A stretch of 64,000 nucleotides of DNA from DATATJ01 sp963789075 (GTDB lineage: Bacteria; Acidobacteriota; Vicinamibacteria; Vicinamibacterales; CAVVIG01): contig CAWBJQ010000012.1 of assembly GCA_963789075.1 (NCBI GenBank), positions 28,937 to 92,936 of the forward strand. The letters are read 5' to 3'. The notes beneath the pieces were generated by a model. It saw only the letters and a list, made by a program, of their open reading frames with translations. It ran no database searches and was not told where the DNA came from. A program made the translations under genes and the position numbers. Shown here one piece after another: positions 27,907-37,722 of this stretch. How positions within the stretch are numbered: the stretch's first letter is position 1; each line of letters starts with the position of its first letter.

Positions 27907-28602
27907 ATGGACACAGTGCTCGACGTCGAGGATCTCTCGGTCAGCTTCGGCGCGACACCAATCCTCCGTCACTTGAGCTTTCAAGTCGTCCGAGGATCGT
28001 CGGTCGCGATCATCGGACCGAACGGCGCCGGCAAGACCGTTCTGCTGCGGGCCCTCATTGGCGCCACCCCGCACACCGGGAGCGTTCGTTGGGCGCCAGG
28101 GATCCGCTTTGGCTACGTCCCGCAAAAACTGGATCTCGTGCGCGACGTACCGATCACCGGCTCGGACTTTCTACACGCGAAGGCGGCGTGCGACGGGCGT
28201 GCGACGACGCCGGCCGCCGACGTCCTGCGTGCGGTCGGCTTGTCGGAGCGGGCGTGTGCGCAGTCCATCGGGTCGCTCTCCGGCGGGCAGTTCCAGCGGC
28301 TGCTCGTGGCGTTCGCGTTGATGGGCGAACCCGACGTCCTGCTGCTCGACGAACCGACCGCCGGCGTCGACGAGAACGGCCAGGAACGTCTCAACGAGCT
28401 CGTGCACCGGCTGCAGAGGGAGCGCGGCCTCACCGTCCTGCTCATCTCACACGATCTGTCGGTCGTGTCTCTTCACGCGACGAATGTGCTGTGCCTCGGA
28501 CCCGATCGCGTCTGCTTCGGTCCGCCGCGGACGATCCTCACGCCAGAGCTGCTGAACGAAATCTACGGAGCACCGGTCGCATTTCATGTCCATGACCATT
28601 GA
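27907..28602 (+). CDS. Metal ABC importer ATP-binding protein (ZnuC/MntA type)
   Basis: 231 residues. Walker A GPNGAGKT near 38-45, signature LSGGQFQR near 127, Walker B VLLLDEPTAGVD near 145, and a switch His in LLISHDLS near 181. The sequence around FGYVPQK and the C-terminal HVHDH fits the zinc/manganese/iron chelate subfamily. Start ATG 27907 (MDTVLDVEDL) has no ribosome site. It overlaps the permease gene by 17 bases. No gene for the substrate-binding lipoprotein (ZnuA-like) exists in the window, so it must be encoded elsewhere or replaced. Confidence 0.92.
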   Translation: MDTVLDVEDLSVSFGATPILRHLSFQVVRGSSVAIIGPNGAGKTVLLRALIGATPHTGSVRWAPGIRFGYVPQKLDLVRDVPITGSDFLHAKAACDGRATTPAADVLRAVGLSERACAQSIGSLSGGQFQRLLVAFALMGEPDVLLLDEPTAGVDENGQERLNELVHRLQRERGLTVLLISHDLSVVSLHATNVLCLGPDRVCFGPPRTILTPELLNEIYGAPVAFHVHDH

Positions 28603-29359
28603 GGCGTTGCTACTCTCAGCCGCGATGGCGGCCGCGGCCGGACTCGTCGGCTGCTTTGCCGTGATGCGGCGAATGGCGCTCGCCGGCGACGCGCTGTCGC
28701 ATGTGGCGCTGCCCGGGATCGCCGTCGCGCTGGCGCTCCACGTCCATCCGTTGTTCGGCGCCGCAGCGATGCTCTTCTTCGGCGCGCTGATCGTCTGGGC
28801 GATCGAAGATCGGTCGCGACTCGCAACCGAAACGATCATCGGTGTGATTTTTTCCGCTGCGCTCGCCGTTGGGAGTCTGGCAACATCCGGCGAAGACCTC
28901 ATTGAAGCGCTGTTTGGCGGCGCGGCGGCGAGCCCTTCCCGCTTGGAGACCGTCTTCGGGCTGGTCGCGGCCGTCGGCGTGATGCTGTTCGTGCTCAGCC
29001 GCAAGAACGCACTCGTGATCGCCCTCGTGTCGCCCGATATCGCTCGAACGGTGGGGATCAACGTTCAGCGGCTCAACTTGCTCTACCTGGAAATGTTCGC
29101 GCTGACGGTCGCGCTCGGCCTTCGTTACCTTGGCGTGCTGCTCATGGGTTCGCTCATCATCATTCCTGCAGCGACCGCCAAACGCCTATCCGGCAACCTA
29201 AATCAAATGTTGGCCACGGCCGCGATCATCGCCATCGCGGCAACGCTGGCCGGATCCGCGACGGCCGCTTCGCTCCATCGGCCCACGGGTCCGCTCATCG
29301 TCTCGCTCGCTGCCGCCGGCTTCTTCCTCAGTTTTTTGGTGCCTGAACGAAGCGCCTGA
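28586..29359 (+). CDS. Metal ABC importer permease (ZnuB/MntB, ABC-3 family)
   Basis: 257 residues with about eight membrane segments. Family signposts are GLVGCFAVMRRMALAGDALSHVALPGIAVA near the start and LRYLGVLLMGSLIIIPAATAKRLS near 185-215, both characteristic of ABC-3 permeases for Zn2+, Mn2+ or Fe2+. It overlaps the ATPase gene and ends 18 bases before the convergent degenerate ATPase gene. Intact. Importing metal next to metal-ATPase genes suggests a locus that balances uptake and export or loading. Confidence 0.92.
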   Translation: MSMTIEALLLSAAMAAAAGLVGCFAVMRRMALAGDALSHVALPGIAVALALHVHPLFGAAAMLFFGALIVWAIEDRSRLATETIIGVIFSAALAVGSLATSGEDLIEALFGGAAASPSRLETVFGLVAAVGVMLFVLSRKNALVIALVSPDIARTVGINVQRLNLLYLEMFALTVALGLRYLGVLLMGSLIIIPAATAKRLSGNLNQMLATAAIIAIAATLAGSATAASLHRPTGPLIVSLAAAGFFLSFLVPERSA

Positions 29360-29377
29360 GCTCTCACGGCGCTGGCG

Positions 29378-30892
29378 TTACTCGGACGCCAGGCGCAAGG
29401 CGTTGAACAGGCATGCGAGCTCCGCGCCCGCTCGAACCAGAACCGCGACCACCGGGCTCAGGACGCCCGCGGCCGCCAGCGCGACGCCTGTGACATCGAC
29501 GAGCAGCGTTCCCGTGATGTTCGCGACAATCACGCGGTGCGCTCTTCTGGCGAGGCACACGACGTCGACCAGCGACCCGAAATCGTGGCGCGGCAGCATG
29601 ACGTCCGCGGTCGTGTCCGCAGTCGCGATCGCGGGTTCGATCGTGATGCCCACGTGGGCCGCCTCGAGCGCCGCCGCGTCTTCGATCGCATCGCCGACCA
29701 TCGCCACGCGTCGCCGCGTCATCAGATCCCGTACGCGCTGACCCCGTTCAGCGGGACCCAGATCCGGCTCAAAATCGTCGACCTTCAGCTCTCGGGCGAT
29801 CGGTTCCGCCGCTATTCGTGAATCATCGGTGAGCAGATGCGTCTGGATGGCCAGCGACTTGAGTCCGGCGATCGCGCGCGTGGCATCGGGTCGCGGCCGC
29901 TTCGCAAGCGCGATGGCGCCCAGGTACCGCCCGCCGCGCACGACAAAGACGGTCACGGACGAAGCGTCGGTGGAAGCGCCAGCCAGCCGTCCCTCAGTCA
30001 CGAAGGCCGTGCTCCCGACCAGTATCTCTTCGCCGCAGTGCACCGCCCTGACCCCACATCCCTGAATCAGGGAGAATTCGCCGGGTTCCGGCACGGTGAG
30101 GCGTTTCTCGGCCGCCGATCGGACGATCGCGCGGCCGATGGGGTGGTTCGACACTCGTTCGGCAATGGCCGCAGACTTCAGCACGTCGTGGACCGACACG
30201 CCCGTCGCCGGATAGATCGTGCTCACCACGGGTTCGTCGAAGACCATCGACGCCGTTGAACCGAGCACGACGGTGTCGCACGACCACAACGCTTCGAGAC
30301 ACCTGCCACCCTGGACGATGGCGCCGCGACCGAGGCTTCGAGCGACCGCGGCCGATACGGCCACGCGTGCGCTCCGGCCCACGCCGCACGTCACAACGAC
30401 GGCGACTGACGCGGCGGTTCGGACGTCGCGTGTCACCAGAAGCGTCACCGCGGCTGCACTCAGACCGCAGTAGACAAGGACTCGGCTCAGGCGATCGGCG
30501 GCGTCTTCTATCGGCGCGCACAGACGCTGGCCGCGGTCGATGGTGTCGACCATGCGCGCGGTCGCCCACTCCCCCACGATCGACACCAGCCGGAATGCCA
30601 ATGCCGTAATGAGCGCGGCTGCGAGCTCGCCCACGGCGAGCTCCGCGCCGATGACAATGGTGACCGACACCGCCGTCGTGACGCGGCGCGCCGCGACGTC
30701 GTCGATCGCACGTTTCAGAATGGAAGAACCGCCAACGATGACGGCGACGAGGGGGAGAAGGGCGGGATGCCCGGACGGATTCAGGTGGAACCACGTCAGC
30801 AGGGCGGCGCCACTCAGCGTGGCAATCTGGAGCAGATCGAGGGCTGTTGCCGGCGGGCCAGAATCAGGCCCGCCGGCGACGGCTGAGATCAT
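29378..30892 (-). CDS. Degenerate P-type ATPase homologue (predicted pseudoenzyme)
   Basis: 504 residues in one uninterrupted frame. It aligns by eye along its length with P1B ATPases, but the actuator domain (about 115 residues with TGES) is absent: membrane segment 4 (near 110-120) passes straight to RLCAPIEDAADRLSRVL. DKTGT is GSTAS (211-215), CPC is TCG (168-170), and GDGVNDAPAL is GDAIEDAAAL (400-409). The nucleotide-domain HP motif is kept (SNHPIGRAIV, 248-257). Thus it cannot form the phospho-enzyme. Start ATG 30892 overlaps the stop of the TonB-receptor-like gene (TGATG), so the two are coupled. It may be a regulatory or scaffold subunit, or a metal sensor. Confidence 0.8.
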   Translation of the reverse strand: MISAVAGGPDSGPPATALDLLQIATLSGAALLTWFHLNPSGHPALLPLVAVIVGGSSILKRAIDDVAARRVTTAVSVTIVIGAELAVGELAAALITALAFRLVSIVGEWATARMVDTIDRGQRLCAPIEDAADRLSRVLVYCGLSAAAVTLLVTRDVRTAASVAVVVTCGVGRSARVAVSAAVARSLGRGAIVQGGRCLEALWSCDTVVLGSTASMVFDEPVVSTIYPATGVSVHDVLKSAAIAERVSNHPIGRAIVRSAAEKRLTVPEPGEFSLIQGCGVRAVHCGEEILVGSTAFVTEGRLAGASTDASSVTVFVVRGGRYLGAIALAKRPRPDATRAIAGLKSLAIQTHLLTDDSRIAAEPIARELKVDDFEPDLGPAERGQRVRDLMTRRRVAMVGDAIEDAAALEAAHVGITIEPAIATADTTADVMLPRHDFGSLVDVVCLARRAHRVIVANITGTLLVDVTGVALAAAGVLSPVVAVLVRAGAELACLFNALRLASE

Positions 30893-33402
30893 CAGAATGT
30901 GACGCCCACGTTGACCTGATAGGCGCGCGGTGTCACGAAGTGCGTGCCGCTGAACGTCGAGAGGAAGTTGTACAGCGCTTCCTTGTTGGTCAGGTTGATG
31001 ACGCTGAAACGGACCCGCACCTTCGCCTTCTGTCCCTGGAAGACGTTGTCGACGCCAAGGCCGAGATCGAACAGATTGCGGGGTGCGATGCGCGGCGGAT
31101 TCGTCACATCGTCCTCGGTCCCTTCGGCGGGAATCCTCAGACGACTCGCCGTGAAGTTCGAGGGCGTGCAGTCCGCGGCCGTGAGTTGATGACCAAGGCT
31201 CGCGGGTACGCCGCCGCACGAGAATCCAATCGCCGCCTGCTGATCCGCCGTGAGGCCGAGTGCGTCCTCCAGGCTGCCGACCGAGCCTGCGACCAGGCCG
31301 GAGTCGTACCGCCACGACAACGCCGCCCACGCGCCCGTCCGCTTCTCGAAGACATACTGCAGGTTGGTGGTCGAGTTGAATTTCTGATCGTGGTCGATCC
31401 GGAAGTCGCCAGCCGGCTGCTCCAGCAGAATGCCGCCCACTCCAGGCGGCGAGTAGATGGCGTTGGTGTGGGCCATCACGAAGAACGCACTGAACCCTCC
31501 GTGCTCGACGAGATTCACGCGGCCGGTGAACCCGTTGATCCGCGAATGATCCCACGCGACGGGGAACGCGATTGGCGTGTTGAACAGGACGTTGAAGTCG
31601 TAGCCGTTCTGCGTGTGCTTGTTGAAATAGCCGAAGTCGGCCACAACCCAACGGCCGATTCCCTGCTGGGCGCCGACCTCGATCTCGTTACGAACGCCCG
31701 GCGGCGGCGGCGCGCCTACGCCAAATAGCCCGTTCAAGCCGACGCCTGCCGACAGCAGCAGGTTCTCGTTGTACGGCGTTTCCATGGTCCGCCCGTAGGA
31801 CGCCCGCAGCACGGTTCCGGGACCGGGAACCGCGTACGACACGCCCACGCGCGGCTGGAGCTCTGTCTTCGTGGTGAGCCCGTCGTAGTGATCGAGGCGC
31901 AACCCGGCCTTGATCGTTGCATCGCCGGCCTTGATGTCATCCTGAATGTAGGCCGCCTGCTGCTTGATCGTCCCGGACTGGTCGTAGACGAGCGGTGATC
32001 CGCCGGCCGACAAGTCGAACGGCGCGAATGTCGGATCGAAGTTGCCGTCGGGGCCTGCAAACGTCGGGTCCGTATTGTCGGTGACGCCGAGGGTGAAATT
32101 CTCGTGGAGCTTGGTGGCGCTGACCGAGCCGCCGACTTTCACGTTCTGATTGCCCGTCGTGTACGACACGTCGGCCTTGACGCCGTAATTGGTCAGCCTG
32201 CGATTCTGACTGATCGTGGCGGGCGTGTCGGCAAACGGATCCGCGCTCGGCTGGTACGTCAGATGGTCCTGGCGGACGAATCCGTTGGCCGTGAAAAGGG
32301 TCTTCGATCCGATGACGCGCGTATAGCCAGGCGCGATGTTGAACGAGTTGATGTTCTGGTGCTGCGTCTGGGCAATCTGATCGTACGTGTTCGGCACATC
32401 GAAGCTCGACCTGGCCGCCTGAATGTTGAGGTGCAGCGAATTGATGTCGTCCGGATGAAAGTCGAGGCGGTTGAAGAGCGACAGGCCGTTGCCGGTGTCG
32501 TGCAGCGCGGTGAATTCCGGCGGATCGAGGAACCGATCGGTGCGCATCCCGGACAAGGAGAGAAACTCGCCGACCTTACTTGAACCGGCGCCCATATTGA
32601 ACTCACCGGTCGGGCTCTTGAACGAGCCGTATCCGACCGACGCGGTGCCGGTCGGCTTGGCCTGATCGAGACCGGACTTCGTGACGATGTGGACCACGAG
32701 GCTCGTTTTGTCACCGTATTCGGCAGGCGCGACACCCGTGATGATCTCCATCGACTCCACCGCATCCTGCGAGATCTGGTTCGAGTACAGCTTGCTCTGC
32801 TGGTCGGTGATCGGTTGGTTGTCGATCGAGAACTGTGTTTGCGCGTGGTCGCCGATCGGGTGGAAGAAGCCGTTGGAATCGGCCACGACACCGGGCGACG
32901 CGAGCGTAATCACTTGATTCAGCCCCGATGACGATTCGAGCGGCATCTTTTCGATGACGCTTCGGTCGATGTCCGTGTGGGCCGTCGGATCGCGTTCCAC
33001 GAGATCTTCGGTGTGGCCGACGACCTGCACCGTGCTCGTGGCGCCCTCCAGTTGGAGAACAAGGTCGAGGTCCATCGGCACCGCGGTCCGCACGTCCACG
33101 TCGCGCTCGAGCGCCTGGAACCCTTGCGCCTGAACCGACACGTGATAGGGGTTGGGCGGCAAGTTGCTGAACACGTACTTGCCGGACGCATCCGTGGTCG
33201 CCGTGCGGGAGAACCCGGTCACCGGGTTGCTGATCTTGACCTCAACCGCCTGCATCACGCCGCCGGTGGGATCCTTGACCGTGCCGCGCACAGTGCCCGC
33301 GCCGCCGAGGCTTTGAGCACTGGCGCTTCCGCTCACCAACAAGACAAGAGCCACCAGGCACGCCGCAATACCTGATGTAAATCCTCGCACACGAATACGC
33401 AT
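30892..33402 (-). CDS. TonB-dependent-receptor-like outer membrane protein 2
   Basis: 836 residues from ATG 33402, which begins a proper signal peptide (RIRVRGFTSGIAACLVALVL) and has GAGGTG upstream; the frame is open further 5' but without a better start. A carboxypeptidase-regulatory-like domain (GTVRGTVKDPTGGVMQAVEVKI) is followed by a plug (FSIDNQPITDQQSKLYSNQISQ) and a barrel ending AYQVNVGVTF. The stop overlaps the ATG of the degenerate ATPase gene, so it belongs to the metal locus by position. A metal or metallophore substrate is an inference from that context only. Confidence 0.9.
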   Translation of the reverse strand: MRIRVRGFTSGIAACLVALVLLVSGSASAQSLGGAGTVRGTVKDPTGGVMQAVEVKISNPVTGFSRTATTDASGKYVFSNLPPNPYHVSVQAQGFQALERDVDVRTAVPMDLDLVLQLEGATSTVQVVGHTEDLVERDPTAHTDIDRSVIEKMPLESSSGLNQVITLASPGVVADSNGFFHPIGDHAQTQFSIDNQPITDQQSKLYSNQISQDAVESMEIITGVAPAEYGDKTSLVVHIVTKSGLDQAKPTGTASVGYGSFKSPTGEFNMGAGSSKVGEFLSLSGMRTDRFLDPPEFTALHDTGNGLSLFNRLDFHPDDINSLHLNIQAARSSFDVPNTYDQIAQTQHQNINSFNIAPGYTRVIGSKTLFTANGFVRQDHLTYQPSADPFADTPATISQNRRLTNYGVKADVSYTTGNQNVKVGGSVSATKLHENFTLGVTDNTDPTFAGPDGNFDPTFAPFDLSAGGSPLVYDQSGTIKQQAAYIQDDIKAGDATIKAGLRLDHYDGLTTKTELQPRVGVSYAVPGPGTVLRASYGRTMETPYNENLLLSAGVGLNGLFGVGAPPPPGVRNEIEVGAQQGIGRWVVADFGYFNKHTQNGYDFNVLFNTPIAFPVAWDHSRINGFTGRVNLVEHGGFSAFFVMAHTNAIYSPPGVGGILLEQPAGDFRIDHDQKFNSTTNLQYVFEKRTGAWAALSWRYDSGLVAGSVGSLEDALGLTADQQAAIGFSCGGVPASLGHQLTAADCTPSNFTASRLRIPAEGTEDDVTNPPRIAPRNLFDLGLGVDNVFQGQKAKVRVRFSVINLTNKEALYNFLSTFSGTHFVTPRAYQVNVGVTF

Positions 33403-33745
33403 AACACCTCTTTCGCGAGCAGAACGGACCTTCCGCCCGAACCATTTCGTCCGGAGCACACTAGCAGCCGACGACCAAGCCCACGACCAGAACCACACGG
33501 ATGGTTGGCCAGATCTCGTGGATGGCCGGCATCGGCCAACGAATGGATAGGCATCGGCACGGAGTGCGCATCGCGCGCCGGAGTCGCGTCCTTCCCGGCG
33601 GCCCACGTCCGTTCGATGCCGTCGCCCACTCGTTCGTCGAATTGAACCGTTCGTGCCCGTCGGTCGTCGCCCGTTCGCGGACTTCAGATATCGGCGCGGC
33701 GCCGGGCAGCGCTATCGTGCTTCTGGCGTCAGCGACATCTATTCA

Positions 33746-35732
33746 ATGAGCGAGCTCCTGAATCTCATCGGCATCACCACCGGTGTTGCGCTTTACGCAA
33801 TGTTGTTGACACTTGTTGTTCGGGCGACTCGCGCTTCGTCCGGCCACCAGACCTTCGATCCAGTGCTCCTCGCAACGGCGTTGCTCGGCTTGGTCTGGAA
33901 TCTCTGCGCACTGCCCGCCTACGAGCTGCCGAAGGTCGGCATCGTCGGACCATTTCCCTGGCTGGTCGCGATCGGTTTCAGCGCACTTGGGTTCCTGCCG
34001 GCGGCGGTCGTGCACTCGATCCTGCGAGAACGACCGACGGGTATTCGTGGAGGATTGAAGCGAGCGCTTGCGGCGGCGGCGTATACCGTGAGCACCGTGG
34101 CGCTCGTGCTCCAGTTTCGCGCGGCGGCAACGGGCGCCACGGTGCCTTCGGCGCTCGCGATGGAACTGTTGACCTACGCCTTCATCGTGCTGGTCCTGCC
34201 GCTCGCGGCCGTCACCCGAGGGCAGCCTGGTGCGCGCCGCGCGCTGTGGATTGCTGCGCTCGCCACGTTCGCCGTGTCGGCGCTGCATCTCAGCCAGATC
34301 CACCAGGGCGAAGCGTCCTGGCCGGTTGAGCTGCTCGGCCATCACGCATCCGTGCCGTTGGCCTTCGCGATGTTGTACCAGGACTATCCGTTCGCCCTGG
34401 CTGATCTGTTTCTGAAGCGGGCCGTGGCGCTTCTGCTGCTCGTCGTCACCTCGTTTGCGGCGATCGCGCTCTTCGCCGCTTCGTCTGCCGCGTTCGCGCG
34501 CTTCGTTCAGATGGATCCGCGCCAGATGGGCGTGCTCGTGACCGTTTGGATTGGGACGGCGTTGGTGTACCCGACACTGCGTCGCAGTGCATTCTGGTTC
34601 GTCGACACCGTCGTGCTCCACCGGCCGAACTATCGCTCGCTGCGCGCGACGATCGCGAGAAGGCTTCAGGCCAGTGAATCGACACCGGAGGTGTTGTCCG
34701 ACGTGTGCGAGCTGCTGGCTCAGGCCCTCAACGCGCGCGCCGTTGAGTGGCACGCAACAACGACTCGGGGGGACGAGGCGCTCGGCAGCGCCGGCGTGCT
34801 GGTCGATGCACGCGCCGTCGAGGCGGCGCAACGGCTCGCCTCATCATCGCTCGAGCCGAATGCGTGGACGCGCATCCTCCGCCCGGCGGCCATTGTCGTG
34901 GTGCCGACGGCCGAGGAACCGCGGCATGCCCTCATCGTCGACGAGCTGATGGGCGGCCGCCGCCTGCTGTCCGATGAAGTGACGACGCTCGAAACCGTCG
35001 GACTCCTGGCGGCTCGGCGCATCGACGCCATCCGCATTACCAGCGAGCGCCACCAACGCGAGCTGCGAGAGCAGGAAGTCGAAAAGCTCGCCAGCGAAGC
35101 GGAGCTCCGCGCCCTGAGAGCACAAATCAACCCGCATTTCCTGTTCAACGCGCTGACGACGATCGGATATCTGATTCAGACAGCCCCCGACCGCGCCCTC
35201 GAGACGTTGCTGCGGTTGACTCTGCTCCTGCGCGGTGTGCTGCGATCGGAAGGCGAATTCACCACGCTCGGTCGAGAGCTCGGAGATCGTCGAGTCGTAC
35301 CTCGACATCGAGCGCGCACGCTTCGAACAACGCTTGCGAGTCCGCATCGACGTACCGCGGACGCTCGCAGGCGCCCGCGTCCCGCCCCTTCTCCTGCAGC
35401 CGCTGGTCGAGAACGCGGTCAAGCACGGCATCACGCCTCTCAGAGGCGGCGGCGAGGTCATCGTGTCGGCCAGGCTTCAACCGACGGATCGCGGAAAGAC
35501 CGCGCTCGTGCTGACCGTGCGAGACACCGGAGCGGGGACGACGCCGGCGAACCTGGAGCAGCGACGAAGCGACGGCGTCGGTCTACGGAACGTTGAGCGG
35601 CGTTTGGCCTGCCAGTACGGCGCGGCGGCGGCGTTGACCGTCCAGACCGCACCACGCGAGGGGACGACCGTCACCATCCTGCTGCCGGCGGAATTCATCG
35701 CGCGAGAACATGCAGCCACGAGAGTGATATGA
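33746..35732 (+). CDS. LytS-type sensor histidine kinase 2, frame-broken
   Basis: About 660 residues: roughly eight membrane segments in the first 280, a GAF-like middle, then His_kinase (LRAQINPHFLFNALTTIGYLIQTAP, phospho-His in NPHFLFN) and HATPase (LVENAVKHGITP, DTGAGTTP). A one-base change near 35280 joins LGREL to EIVESYLDIERARFEQRL. Start ATG 33746. The stop overlaps the regulator ATG (ATGA 35729-35732). It resembles membrane 7TM-type LytS proteins; the ligand is unknown. Located divergent from the TonB-receptor-like gene of the metal locus, so it could control it, without direct evidence. Confidence 0.88.
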
Positions 35733-36511
35733 ACGCGCGTCTCCGCGTCGCGATCGCTGATGACGAGCGGCCGGCGCGCTCGTTTCTCCGCTCGCTGCTT
35801 CGATCGTTCGAAGACGTGCTCGTCGTCGGCGAAGCCGCCTCGGGTCATGAGGCAGTCACGATCATCGAACAGGAACGGCCGGACCTGGCGCTGCTCGATC
35901 TCCACATGCCGGAGCTCGACGGCTTTGGCGTCGTCCGCATGCTGAAGAAGCAAACGATGCCACTCATCGCGTTCGTCACGGCGTACGACGAATACGCGGT
36001 CCGCGCGTTCGAGGTGAACGCCGTCGACTATCTGTTGAAGCCGGTCGACAAGAGCCGCCTGCGAGCGACGTTGAACCGGGCGCAGGAGCGGATCGAGCAC
36101 GCGGAAATCGTGGACGAGCAGCGGACGAGGGTGGGCACGGCGATCGAGGCGTACGAAACCGCCGCCAGAGGACCTTATCTCGAGCGGATCCCGGTGCGCC
36201 GCCGGGACGAGATCGCGCTCGTGCCCGTTCAGCAGATCGCGTCGATCGTCGCCGAGGGGGAGCTTCTGCATCTGGTGACGGTGACCAACGACAAGTTCAC
36301 GATCACGTATCGCCTCAAGGATCTCGAAACGCGCCTCGACCCCGCGCGGTTCATCCGGCTCGGCCGCGGGACACTCGCCAACATCGACGTGATCTCGAAG
36401 GTGGGCGTCATGCCGGGCGGCACGCACGTCGCGATTCTCAGCAACGGGCAAAAGCTTCAGGTGAGCCGTCTGCAGTCCCGGGTCTTGCGCGAGCGGTTCC
36501 TGCGGCTGTAA
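35729..36511 (+). CDS. LytTR-family response regulator 2
   Basis: 260 residues. Receiver with ADDE near 11-14, phospho-acceptor Asp in ALLDLHMPE near 56, Thr in FVTAYDEYA and Lys in LLKPVDKS near 104, followed by a LytTR domain (RIPVRRRDEIALVPVQQIASIVAEG ... FIRLGRGTLANIDVI, in pieces). Overlaps the kinase gene by four bases. In the LytTR domain the common HRS segment is replaced by LGRGTL. Intact. Confidence 0.92.
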   Translation: MNARLRVAIADDERPARSFLRSLLRSFEDVLVVGEAASGHEAVTIIEQERPDLALLDLHMPELDGFGVVRMLKKQTMPLIAFVTAYDEYAVRAFEVNAVDYLLKPVDKSRLRATLNRAQERIEHAEIVDEQRTRVGTAIEAYETAARGPYLERIPVRRRDEIALVPVQQIASIVAEGELLHLVTVTNDKFTITYRLKDLETRLDPARFIRLGRGTLANIDVISKVGVMPGGTHVAILSNGQKLQVSRLQSRVLRERFLRL

Positions 36512-36598
36512 CGCCTCGCACGAGTCTAGCCGCTCATCGCATGGAAACCGCCGTCTGCACGAGTGACGCGACGTTCTGTTGAAAACGCTGCGACGGGC

Positions 36599-36871
36599 AT
36601 GCCCCGAGTCGTGTTCTCTGACGTTGACATGCGGACACACACGACCGGCCAGGACCGTGGCGGCGCCTTCAGAGCAGGCAAGGTCTATCGGGGGTCTCGC
36701 CGGAAGGTGCGGCGGATCACGCTTCGCGGAAACTGGTCGATTGAACTGCTGCTGTTTGTCGCGTGGCTGCTGTTCTGCCTGCTCGTCCTCGTACCGTGGA
36801 TGGTGCGTCATCCGCCGCAGGATCGCGCGCCTCAGCCAGCCGAATCAGAATCCATCACGCCTGCGCGGTGA
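36599..36871 (+). CDS. Small single-pass membrane protein (hypothetical)
   Basis: About 90 residues from ATG 36599 (MPRVVFSDVD). A basic region (RRKVRRITLRG) precedes one strong membrane segment (IELLLFVAWLLFCLLVLVPWMV) and a Pro-rich tail. No family recognised. An earlier in-frame ATG at 36563 is possible. No clear ribosome site; support comes from the single hydrophobic segment with a positive-inside flank. Confidence 0.4.
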   Translation: MPRVVFSDVDMRTHTTGQDRGGAFRAGKVYRGSRRKVRRITLRGNWSIELLLFVAWLLFCLLVLVPWMVRHPPQDRAPQPAESESITPAR

Positions 36872-37042
36872 CGGCACGACCCCAAGTCAACATCGCCTAT
36901 ACTTCGCGTGTGCGTCGAGTCCCCGGCTGCGCGCTCGCGCTGGTCATCGTTTTCATTTCTGGAATCGATCCGATCCCCCGCTGACAATTCATTCGTCAAA
37001 CGATGGACGAAGGCGCCAGCGTGCGTCCGCGAGGAGAGAACC

Positions 37043-37589
37043 GTGACGCGACTATCAATCATGAGGTCCAGTGGGATCGTCGTGCTGGGAGTGGCTCTGT
37101 TGGGCAGCGCGACGATGGCCGCCGCCCAGGTGCCCAGGACGCCGCAGACAACCGCGTCCGATGAAGACGAGCGTTCGATCGTCTTCGAACTGGGCGCCGC
37201 GGGCGACTGGTCGCGGGCCGAAGGGTTTCATCCCGGCGGCACGGTGGCGTTTGAACTGACCCCGATCGAGAACTGGCTCGAAGTGGAAGTCGGCGTGACG
37301 GCCATCCGGTCCGACAGCAGTACAGAGGTGCCGATCGACATCCTGTTCAAGAAGCCCTGGCAATTCTCCCGCGAGTTCGAGTTCATGATCGGTTTGGGAC
37401 CGGAGCTCGTGCATGCCACGGGCCCGGACCATGCAACATTCTGGGGCGTCGAGGGCGTTCTCGATTTCATGTTCTGGCCTCAAAAAAACGTCGGATGGTA
37501 CTGTCGAGCCTGGGTACGAGCTGACGATGCGTGATGGCGTGAGACATCAAGGCGTAGGCATCGCCATCGGACTGCTGCTCGGCCGATAA
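37043..37589 (+). CDS. Outer-membrane beta-barrel-like protein, frame-broken
   Basis: About 180 residues. GAGGAG at 37031-37036 is well spaced for a GTG start at 37043; an in-frame ATG at 37061 also exists. A signal peptide (GIVVLGVALLGSATMAAAQ) is followed by alternating strands (FELGAAGDW, VAFELTPIENWLEVEVGVTAI, REFEFMIGLGPEL) typical of small outer-membrane barrels. The frame changes by one base near 37500, after which VEPGYELTMRDGVRHQGVGIAIGLLLGR completes the barrel and stops at 37587-37589. Function unknown. Confidence 0.6.
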
Positions 37590-37722
37590 TCACGACCGGT
37601 CCCTGTCAGCCCAACCAATCAGACGACTTTGGTGTCTAAGCGTGGCAGGACGCGGCGCGAACGACACGGTCCGCTGCCCCGTCTAAGCTCAAACCGGCCG
37701 GCCTTTTCAAGGAGACCAGGCG

